From: Hoeflea sp. BAL378
GTDB lineage: Bacteria > Pseudomonadota > Alphaproteobacteria > Rhizobiales > Rhizobiaceae
DNA: 64,000 nt
Assembly: GCF_000759435.1 (NCBI RefSeq)
Contig: NZ_JRJG01000008.1
Span: 40,873-104,872 of the forward strand
Direction of reading: 5' to 3'
Of the stretch, positions 56,175 through 64,000 are shown in pieces. Each line of letters opens with the position of its first letter. Position 1 is the stretch's first letter. The notes under the pieces are model-generated. The model ran no database searches. It had not been told where the DNA came from and saw only the letters and a program-made list of their open reading frames with translations. Made by a program: the position numbers and the translations under genes.

Positions 56175-56217
56175 GACATGGTCCCGGATCGCCGTGGATT
56201 GACGGCCTCCTACTTCG

Positions 56218-56243
56218 ATATTACAAATATAGAACACATTGTG
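56218..56243. promoter_or_regulatory. Inverted repeats between IclR gene and P450 gene
   Basis: ATATT-ACA-AATAT (56218-56230) and CACA-T-TGTG (56235-56243) lie in an AT-rich patch, 44-69 bases from the IclR start. They are candidate IclR binding sites or promoter elements of the P450 gene. Confidence 0.45.
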
Positions 56244-56279
56244 CGCTATTAGTAAATGATCGAAACGGGAGAGGCGGCC

Positions 56280-58589
56280 ATGACGGAGGAAAAGACCATG
56301 GGGTGCTCGGCGCAGGCCGGGGCGGGCGGCTGTCCGGTTTCGCCGCAGGCCGCCGCGTTCGATCCCTTCGCCGCGAGCTATCTCGCCAATCCGGCCGAAG
56401 CGCTCCGGTGGTCGCGCGAGCAGGAGCCGGTGTTCTACAGCCCCGAACTCGGCTACTGGGTCGTCACCCGCTATGACGACGTCAAGGCGGTGTTCCGCGA
56501 CAATGTCACCTTCTCGCCGTCGATCGCGCTCGAGCGCGTGGTGCCACCAAGCGCCGAAGCGGTTGAGACGCTCAAGCGCTACAACTACGCCATGAACCGC
56601 ACGCTGGTGAACGAGGACGAGCCGGCCCACATGGAGCGGCGGCGGGCGCTGATGGATCATTTCCTGCCGGAGAACCTCATCGAGAAGGAAGAGATGATCC
56701 GCAGGCTCACCCGCGAGAAGGTCGATGCCTTCATCGACCGCGGGCGGGTGGACCTGGTCAAGGCGATGCTGTGGGAAATCCCGCTCACCGTGGCGCTGCA
56801 TTTTCTCGGCGTGCCGAAGGAGGACATGGACGCGCTCAGGGAATTCTCGGTCGCGCACACGGTCAACACCTGGGGCAGGCCGACGCCGGAGCAGCAACTC
56901 AAGGTCGCCGATTCGGTCGGGCGGTTCTGGCAATATGCCGGAAAGGTGCTCGACAAGATGCGAACCGAGCCCGACGGTGCCGGCTGGATGCACCATGCCA
57001 TCCGCAAGAACGCCGAGGTGCCCGAGATCGTCACGGACTCCTATCTGCATTCGATGATGATGGCGATCATCGTCGCCGGACATGAAACCACGGCGCTCGC
57101 CAGCACCAACGCGCTCAAGCTGCTGCTGTCCAACCCGCTGGTCTGGGCGCGGATCTGCAAGGACCCGGCGCTCATCCCCAATGCGGTGGAAGAATGCCTG
57201 CGGCTCGAAGGCTCCGTCGTCGCCTGGCGGCGGCAGGCGACGCGCGCCACCGAGATTGCCGGTGTGGCGATCCCCAAGGACGCCAAGCTCTTGATCGTCA
57301 GCGCCTCGGCCAATCACGATCCGCGCCATTTCGAGAATGGCGATTTTCTCGACATCTACCGCGACAGCGCGGTCGAGCACCTCACTTTCGGTTATGGCAG
57401 CCACCAGTGCATGGGAAAGAATTTCGCCCGGCTGGAGATGCGGATCTTCATTGAGGAACTGACCCGGCGGCTGCCGCACATGCGCCTCGTCGCCGATCAG
57501 GAGTTCACCTATCTGCCGAACCTGGCGTTTCGCGGTCCCGAGCGGCTGCTGGTCGAATGGGAACCGGCGCAGAACCCGGAACGCTCCGATCCCTCGATCG
57601 CCGGGCGCGCGGTCTCGTTTCCGGTCGGGGCGCCGTCGAGCAAGGAGATTGCCCGCAGCGTCCGGGTCGCCGGCATCAGCGACGCCGCCACCGGAATCAA
57701 GCTCGTCCGGCTCGAGGATCCGGACGGCATGGAGCTTCCTGCCTGGACGCCCGGCGCCCATATCGACCTCATCCTCGGCGAGTTCTCGCGCAAATATTCG
57801 CTGTGCGGCGATCCCGCCGATCCCGGCTACACCATCGCGGTGCTGCGCGAGGACCAGGGCCGCGGCGGCTCGCGCTTCGTCCACGAGCATCTGGCGCCGG
57901 GCATGATGCTGCGCATGCGGGGACCGAAGAACTATTTCCGGCTAGAGGACGAGGCCGAGCGCCACCTGCTCGTCGCCGGCGGGATCGGCATCACGCCGAT
58001 CATCGCCATGGCGGACCGGCTCAAGGCGCTGGGCCGCGACTATGAGGTCCATTATTGCGGAAGGACGCGCGCGGCGATGGCCTTCGCCGACCGGCTGATC
58101 GCCGACCACGGCGCCAACACGGTGCTGCATGTCTCGGCGGAGGGCAGCCGCGCCAGCCTGGCGTCCCTCCTTGAGGGGGTGAGCGCCGGCACGCGGATCC
58201 ATGCCTGCGGGCCGCAGGGCCTGCTCGAGGAACTCGAAGCCCTGTGCCGGCACCTGCCCGACGGCACATTCAAATGCGAGGCCTTCAGCACCGGGCTGGA
58301 GGGCGGCGCCCATGAAGATGACGCGGAGTTCGAGGTGGAGCTCGAGGATTCGGACCTGACGCTGACGGTTCCCGCCGGGCGAACGCTGCTGGAGACGGTC
58401 CGCGCCGCGGGCATCGACGTGCCGAGCGACTGCGAGGAGGGGCTGTGTGGCTCCTGCGAGGTGGGCGTGCTCGAGGGCGCCATCGACCATCGCGACAAGG
58501 TCCTCTCGTCAGCGGAAAGGGCCGAGGGCAAGCGGATGATGGCCTGCTGTTCGCGCGCGGCGGGGGCGAGGCTGCTCCTGGCGCTCTGA
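56280..58589 (+). CDS. Self-sufficient cytochrome P450 fused to reductase (CYP116B-like)
   Basis: A 769-residue single-chain monooxygenase. Residues 25-425 are the P450: I-helix AGHETTAL with the O2-activating Thr, and heme motif FGYGSHQCMGKNFAR with the thiolate Cys377. Then comes a phthalate-dioxygenase-reductase-type module: the FMN-binding RKYSLC motif, NAD(P)-binding GGIGITPI, and a C-terminal [2Fe-2S] domain with Cys718, Cys723, Cys726 and Cys756. This order is the CYP116B (P450-RhF) pattern. Enzymes of this class hydroxylate or dealkylate small aromatics and thiocarbamates. ATG 56280 has GGAGAGG upstream; ATG 56256 is possible. Natural substrate unknown. Confidence 0.93.
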   Translation: MTEEKTMGCSAQAGAGGCPVSPQAAAFDPFAASYLANPAEALRWSREQEPVFYSPELGYWVVTRYDDVKAVFRDNVTFSPSIALERVVPPSAEAVETLKRYNYAMNRTLVNEDEPAHMERRRALMDHFLPENLIEKEEMIRRLTREKVDAFIDRGRVDLVKAMLWEIPLTVALHFLGVPKEDMDALREFSVAHTVNTWGRPTPEQQLKVADSVGRFWQYAGKVLDKMRTEPDGAGWMHHAIRKNAEVPEIVTDSYLHSMMMAIIVAGHETTALASTNALKLLLSNPLVWARICKDPALIPNAVEECLRLEGSVVAWRRQATRATEIAGVAIPKDAKLLIVSASANHDPRHFENGDFLDIYRDSAVEHLTFGYGSHQCMGKNFARLEMRIFIEELTRRLPHMRLVADQEFTYLPNLAFRGPERLLVEWEPAQNPERSDPSIAGRAVSFPVGAPSSKEIARSVRVAGISDAATGIKLVRLEDPDGMELPAWTPGAHIDLILGEFSRKYSLCGDPADPGYTIAVLREDQGRGGSRFVHEHLAPGMMLRMRGPKNYFRLEDEAERHLLVAGGIGITPIIAMADRLKALGRDYEVHYCGRTRAAMAFADRLIADHGANTVLHVSAEGSRASLASLLEGVSAGTRIHACGPQGLLEELEALCRHLPDGTFKCEAFSTGLEGGAHEDDAEFEVELEDSDLTLTVPAGRTLLETVRAAGIDVPSDCEEGLCGSCEVGVLEGAIDHRDKVLSSAERAEGKRMMACCSRAAGARLLLAL

Positions 58590-58730
58590 GCGGCAGGTCC
58601 CGGCGGCAGCCTGTGCGCGCAAGGGCCTTTGCGGCAGGGCGGCGAACAGCGCAGTTGATCCCGTCGCGCCGCGCGGCTATCAGGTGAGGCGAGACGGAAC
58701 CAGGCCCAATCGCCGAAGGCGGACCGGTGC

Positions 58731-59756
58731 ATGCCCAAACTGCTCATTGTCACCGACGCCTGGCACCCGCAGATCAACGGCGTGGTGCGGTCGATCGAGA
58801 ACCTGGTGCGCGAGCTCGGGCCGCTCGGCGTCGAGGTCGACATCCTTTCGCCGGCGGAGTACCGCACCGTGCCCTTGCCGGGCTATCCGGAAATAAGGCT
58901 GGCGCTGGCCACGCCCTGGGGCGTGGCGCGCCGCATCGCCCGCTCCAATCCGGATTTCATCCAGATCGCCACCGAAGGCCCGCTGGGGCTGCTGGCGCGC
59001 CGCGCCGCGCTCAGGCGCAACGGCTTCACCACGAGCTACCACACCCGCTTTCCCGAATATGTCTCGGCCCGCTATCCGGTGCCCGAAAGCTGGCTCTATG
59101 TCTTCATGCGCTGGTTTCACAACGCCGGACTTGGCTGCCTGGTCGCCACCCAGAGCCTGCGGGAGGAGCTTGCCTCAAAGGGCTTCCGCAACCTGCACAT
59201 CTGGTCGCGCGGCGTCGACACGGAGCTGTTTCGTCCTGATCGCCCCGCGCCGTTCGATCTTCCCCGGCCGGTGTTCCTGCATGTCGGGCGGATGGCGGTG
59301 GAGAAGAACGTCGAGACGTTCCTGGCCATGGACCTGCCCGGAGCCAAGCTGGTGGTCGGCGGCGGACCGAAGCTCGAGGAGTTCCGGGCGCGCTATCCGG
59401 AGGTGACCTTCACCGGCGCCAAATCCGGGGCGGAGCTGGCAGCCCTCTACGCCATGGGGGATGTCTTCGTGTTTCCCTCGCTCACGGACACGTTCGGGCT
59501 GGTGCTGCTCGAGGCTCTCGCCTCGGGCGTGCCGATCGCCGCCTATCCCGTCACCGGGCCCAGGGACATCCTCGGGGACAGCGGCGCGGGCGTCCTCGAT
59601 TCCGATCTGCGCAAGGCGGCGCTCGCCTGTCTCGACGTGCCCCGGGAAAGGGCCCGCGCCCGCGCGCTCGAGTTCTCCTGGCAGGCCTGCGCGGTCCAGT
59701 TCATGGAGGCGATCCATGCGAGCTACGGCGTGGCCGGCCCAGGGCGCTCGCGCTGA
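58731..59756 (+). CDS. GT4-family glycosyltransferase
   Basis: A 341-residue retaining glycosyltransferase of the GT-B fold. The N-terminal DAWHPQINGVVRSIENL acceptor motif and the C-terminal FPSLTDTFGLVLLEALASGVPIAAYPVTGP (donor-site E-x7-E in part: FGLVLLEALASG) are typical. Relatives include mannosyltransferases and the diacylglycerol glucosyl-/glucuronosyltransferases (Agt type) of alphaproteobacteria used in phosphate-starved membranes. No second lipid gene is beside it, and no Pho box is seen upstream, so that identity stays open. Confidence 0.82.
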   Translation: MPKLLIVTDAWHPQINGVVRSIENLVRELGPLGVEVDILSPAEYRTVPLPGYPEIRLALATPWGVARRIARSNPDFIQIATEGPLGLLARRAALRRNGFTTSYHTRFPEYVSARYPVPESWLYVFMRWFHNAGLGCLVATQSLREELASKGFRNLHIWSRGVDTELFRPDRPAPFDLPRPVFLHVGRMAVEKNVETFLAMDLPGAKLVVGGGPKLEEFRARYPEVTFTGAKSGAELAALYAMGDVFVFPSLTDTFGLVLLEALASGVPIAAYPVTGPRDILGDSGAGVLDSDLRKAALACLDVPRERARARALEFSWQACAVQFMEAIHASYGVAGPGRSR

Positions 59757-59839
59757 AAGCCTTTCCATCCGGCGCTTGCGCCGCGCGGCGCCGGGCAGGC
59801 CGCCCGGAAAAGTGCGCCGGCGCAAGAGTTCTTGAGCGA

Positions 59840-59870
59840 TTGCAAAGACTTATTCATTCAACATTAACAT
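59840..59870 (+). promoter_or_regulatory. Possible sigma-70-type promoter of the GGDEF-EAL gene
   Basis: TTGCAA (59840) and TTAACA (59864) are spaced 18 bases apart in the only AT-rich part of the gap, about 190 bases before the start codon. Match to consensus is moderate. Confidence 0.3.
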
Positions 59871-59944
59871 GATCCGGGCATTCTGCACCGCAGCATGATG
59901 CGATCAAACCCTGCGGGAAATGACCCCTGATCCCGCATTCCGGC

Positions 59945-59990
59945 GACTTTTTTCAACCGCCTGTCGAGGGCGGACTTTTTCGAACCTGTC
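59945..59990. repeat. Imperfect direct repeat upstream of GGDEF-EAL gene
   Basis: Two copies of GACTTTTT followed by an AACC-containing segment and TGTC, starting 28 bases apart (59945 and 59973). It could be a tandem protein-binding site in the leader. Function unknown. Confidence 0.4.
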
Positions 59991-60062
59991 TTTAGGCCGG
60001 CCAGAGCCGCGCCCCCACGAAATTGTTGTCGGACTGATGATTAGCAAGCAACGGAATTGACG

Positions 60063-61637
<1,575 letters not shown>

Positions 61638-61659
61638 CGGTCCCGACCCGGTGCGGAGG

Positions 61660-61683
61660 ATCGGCGCCGCCCTCGGCGCCGAT
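61660..61683. terminator. Perfect hairpin after GGDEF-EAL gene
   Basis: ATCGGCGCCG and CGGCGCCGAT form a 10-base stem with a CCCT loop, 23 bases after the stop. No T-tract; position before the Pho box suggests a terminator insulating the next gene. Confidence 0.6.
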
Positions 61684-61692
61684 GGCGGGCGG

Positions 61693-61721
61693 CTTTCACA
61701 AATCCGTCATGTCAATGTCAT
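61693..61721 (+). promoter_or_regulatory. Triple Pho box
   Basis: Three 7-base units spaced exactly 11 bases apart: CTTTCAC (61693), CCGTCAT (61704) and ATGTCAT (61715). The PhoB consensus is two CTGTCAT units at an 11-base step, so the last two units alone form a Pho box with 4-base spacer, and a third extends it upstream. It lies 57 bases before the start codon of the phytase-like gene. PhoB control in phosphate starvation is a strong inference. Confidence 0.75.
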
Positions 61722-61750
61722 GAAGCTGCAATCATGGCCGTGGCACATCA

Positions 61751-61768
61751 CCCGGGATCAAACCCGGG
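61751..61768 (+). promoter_or_regulatory. Hairpin at the ribosome site of the phytase-like gene
   Basis: CCCGGG at 61751-61756 and 61763-61768 with an ATCAAA loop. The right arm contains the first three bases of the GGGAG Shine-Dalgarno sequence (61766-61770). It may reduce translation unless opened. Confidence 0.3.
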
Positions 61769-61778
61769 AGATTGCCCT

Positions 61779-63962
61779 ATGTCACGTCTGCTTTGCTTCA
61801 CTTCAGTTCTTGCATTGATTGCCGGCTCCGCGCACGCCGCGGACATGAATTTCAACCGTGTCGCCTCCTTCGCCACGCCGCTCAACATGGCGGCCGGCGA
61901 GGACCAGGCCCGCACCACCTCCGCCGAGATCATCACCGCCACGGAAGACGGCATGCGCCTTCTCTACACCGACAGCCCGCTGGGCGTGGTCGGCATGATC
62001 GACATCACTGACGCCAAGGCGCCCAAGCCGCTGGGCAATATCGAGATGGGCGGCGAGCCGACCTCGGCAACGATCATCGGCAAAACCGCCTTCGTCGCCG
62101 TCAACACCTCCGAGAACTATGTCGCCGTCGGCGGCAAGCTGGTGACGGTCGACCTCGACGCCAAGTCGATCGCCTCCGAATGCGATCTCGGCGGCCAGCC
62201 CGACTCCATCGCCAAGGCCAAGGACGGGTCGTTCCTGGTGATCGCCATCGAGAACGAGCGCGACGAGGAACTCAATGACGGCCAGTTGCCGCAGATGCCG
62301 GCAGGCCAGGTCGCCCTGATCGACGTCAAGGACGGCACGGCCGATTGCGCCAGCCTGCGCTTCGCCGATGTCACGGGTCTTGCCGAGATCGCGCCGGAAG
62401 ATCCGGAGCCGGAATTCGTCGACGTCAACGGACTTGGCGAGACCGTGGTCACGCTCCAGGAGAACAACCACATCGTGGTGCTCGATCGCGACGGCAAGGT
62501 CCTCTCGCATTTCTCCGCCGGCATGGTCACGCTCGAGAATGTCGACCTGACCGACGAGCGCGGCGCGCTCAACTTCACCGAGACCCAGGCCGACCGCAAG
62601 CGCGAGCCCGATGCGGTGAAGTGGATCGACGACGATCATTTCGCCATCGCCAACGAGGGCGATTATGAAGGCGGCTCGCGCGGCTGGACCATCTTCAACA
62701 AGGACGGAACCGTGGTCTATGATTCGGGCACTTCGTTCGAACAGGCCGTCATCGAAATCGGCCACTATCCCGACAAGCGCTCGGACGCCAAGGGCGTCGA
62801 GCCGGAATCGATCGAGACCGGCACCTTCAACGGCGTGCCTTACGTCTTCGTAGGCGCCGAACGCGCCTCGGTCATCGGCGTCTATGACGTGAGCAACCCG
62901 GCGGAACCGGTGCTCAAGCAGATCCTGCCCTCGGGCATCGCGCCGGAAGGCATCGTGGCGATCCCCTCGCGCAACCTCATGGTCTCGGCCAATGAAGCCG
63001 ACCTGATCGAGGATGGCGGCGTGCGCAGCCACGTGATGGTCTATGAGCAGTCGGAAGCTCCCGCCGCCTATCCGCAGATCACCTCCGCAGGCGCCGACAG
63101 CCTGATCGGCTGGGGCGCGCTTTCGGGACTGGCGGCTGATCCGGAGGCCAAGGGCACGCTCTACGCCATCAATGACAGCTTCTACGGCTTCCAACCGCGG
63201 ATCTTCACCATCGACGCCACCCAGACCCCGGCGCGCATCACCAAGGCGCTGGACATCACCCGCGCCGGCGCGCCCGCCCAGAAGCTCGACATCGAAGGCG
63301 TGACGCTCGACGGCAAGGGCGGCTTCTGGCTCGCCTCGGAAGGCAATACCGACAAGCTCGTTCCGCACGCCCTCTACAACGTCAACGCCAAGGGCGTGAT
63401 CAAGAAGGAAATCGCCCTTCCGGCCGAACTGCTCTCCCAGGAGATCCGCTTCGGCTTCGAGGGCATCGCCCGCGCAGGCGACGTCTTGTGGATGCCGGTG
63501 CAGCGCCCGTGGAAGGACGACGCCAAGACCGAGGTCAAGCTCGTCGCCTACAATCTCGAGAGCGAGGAATGGGGCGCGGTGCGCTATCCGCTGGATGCGG
63601 CCGCCGAGGGGGCCTGGGTCGGCCTGTCCGACATCGCCATCCATGGCGACTACGCCTACATCGTCGAGCGCGACAACCAGATCGGCGACAAGGCCGCGGT
63701 CAAGAAGATCTACCGCGTGGCGCTGAGCGAGTTGGTTCCGGCGCCGCTCGGCGGCGAACTGCCGCTGGTCGCCAAGGAAGAAGTTCGCGACCTGCTGCCT
63801 GATCTCAAGGCGCTCAACGGCTATGTCGTCGACAAGGTCGAGGGCCTCGCCATCGACGCCGACGGCACCGCCTATGTCGCCACCGACAATGACGGCGTGG
63901 ACGACAGCTCCGGCGAGACGCTGTTCTTCACCGTCGAGGGCATGGCTTCGGCGTCGAACTGA
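61779..63962 (+). CDS. Secreted phytase-esterase-like beta-propeller protein
   Basis: A 727-residue exported protein. The signal peptide MSRLLCFTSVLALIAGSAHA is followed by DMNFNRVASFATPLN. The C-terminal third (from about residue 410, SLIGWGALSGLAADPEAKG to the end) resembles the family called esterase-like activity of phytase, with DIEGVTLDGKGGFWLASEG, GFEGIARAGD and VEGLAIDADGTAYVATDND; the N-terminal part is also propeller-like with DVNGLGETVVTLQ. The ATG at 61779 has GGGAG 8 bases upstream. A triple Pho box precedes it. Release of phosphate from organic esters in the periplasm or outside the cell is the likely role. The stop is 38 bases from the window end. Confidence 0.85.
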   Translation: MSRLLCFTSVLALIAGSAHAADMNFNRVASFATPLNMAAGEDQARTTSAEIITATEDGMRLLYTDSPLGVVGMIDITDAKAPKPLGNIEMGGEPTSATIIGKTAFVAVNTSENYVAVGGKLVTVDLDAKSIASECDLGGQPDSIAKAKDGSFLVIAIENERDEELNDGQLPQMPAGQVALIDVKDGTADCASLRFADVTGLAEIAPEDPEPEFVDVNGLGETVVTLQENNHIVVLDRDGKVLSHFSAGMVTLENVDLTDERGALNFTETQADRKREPDAVKWIDDDHFAIANEGDYEGGSRGWTIFNKDGTVVYDSGTSFEQAVIEIGHYPDKRSDAKGVEPESIETGTFNGVPYVFVGAERASVIGVYDVSNPAEPVLKQILPSGIAPEGIVAIPSRNLMVSANEADLIEDGGVRSHVMVYEQSEAPAAYPQITSAGADSLIGWGALSGLAADPEAKGTLYAINDSFYGFQPRIFTIDATQTPARITKALDITRAGAPAQKLDIEGVTLDGKGGFWLASEGNTDKLVPHALYNVNAKGVIKKEIALPAELLSQEIRFGFEGIARAGDVLWMPVQRPWKDDAKTEVKLVAYNLESEEWGAVRYPLDAAAEGAWVGLSDIAIHGDYAYIVERDNQIGDKAAVKKIYRVALSELVPAPLGGELPLVAKEEVRDLLPDLKALNGYVVDKVEGLAIDADGTAYVATDNDGVDDSSGETLFFTVEGMASASN

Positions 63963-64000
63963 CGGCGCCGATCCTCACGGATCCGAAACAGAACGGCCGG

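Larger units (their letters stand above)
59757..60062. other. Long leader before the GGDEF-EAL gene
   Basis: A 306-base gene-free stretch. A possible promoter is TTGCAA at 59840-59845 and TTAACA at 59864-59869 with an 18-base spacer in an AT-rich patch. An imperfect direct repeat (GACTTTTTtCaACC then CTGTC, 59945-59965, and again at 59973-59990) lies about 75 bases before the gene. No other structure was found. Confidence 0.5.

Noticed and set aside
59961..59992. CTGTC repeats before the GGDEF-EAL gene as a Pho box
   Set aside because: The two units are 25 bases apart, not 11 or 22, and the flanks do not match CTGTCAT.

Overview
The window is high-GC, densely coded DNA with about 53 protein genes and no rRNA or tRNA that I could recognise. 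Gene families point to a metabolically versatile alphaproteobacterium, most likely of the Hyphomicrobiales (rhizobia, Hoeflea or Phyllobacterium type). The pointers are Pot-type and Ytf-type ABC transporters, a TRAP uronate system, GcvT-fused flavoprotein dehydrogenases, a DUF3775 protein and a rhizobial-style Pho box. The assignment is an inference; no marker gene fixes the genus.

Layout. (1) 1-2407: end of a LivF ATPase, then a YCII, cupin and FAD-monooxygenase cassette. (2) 2408-2837: a decayed IS6-type transposase. (3) 2838-10746: LuxR-type regulator, spermidine/putrescine-type ABC importer, NylB-like serine hydrolase and YtcJ-like amidohydrolase, which look like an amide or polyamine uptake-and-hydrolysis unit. 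(4) 10804-13075: flavin reductase and luciferase-like monooxygenase, divergent from a winged-helix regulator across a clear palindrome. (5) 13129-18842: DUF3775 protein, kinase/P-loop fusion, ceramidase-like membrane protein, and a MlaC-like protein with a MacB/LolD-type ABC exporter. (6) 19073-23889: ubiTUV diverging from ubiDX, an apparently O2-independent ubiquinone pathway with an FNR-like box between. (7) 24192-29540: galactofuranose-type importer ytfQRT-yjfF with a GntR regulator. (8) 29570-41362: hexuronate and unsaturated-uronate catabolism (kdgK, GntR, uxaC, TRAP DctPQM, kdgF, kduI, kduD, uxuB, uxuA) plus an Asp-box repeat protein. (9) 41406-53269: LysR regulator divergent from a seven-gene methylated-amine/one-carbon operon. 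(10) 53382-63962: site-2 protease, DUF374 acyltransferase, IclR regulator and self-sufficient P450, GT4 glycosyltransferase, GGDEF-EAL protein, and a phytase-esterase-like exoprotein behind a triple Pho box.

How it fits together. Most of the window is scavenging and catabolism. Each importer (Liv, Pot, Ytf, TRAP) sits with its own enzymes and a dedicated regulator, and several divergent promoter gaps contain good inverted repeats. Hairpins follow all three complete solute-binding-protein genes, as expected where the binding protein is made in excess over the membrane parts.

The best candidate for an undescribed system is 42271-53269. It holds two covalent-FAD dimethylglycine-dehydrogenase-like proteins, an MttB-family methyltransferase with no corrinoid partner in view, a homocysteine methyltransferase, a quinone-oxidoreductase-like MDR protein, an aldehyde dehydrogenase and a 3-hydroxyisobutyrate-dehydrogenase-like protein, all under one LysR-type divergent promoter.
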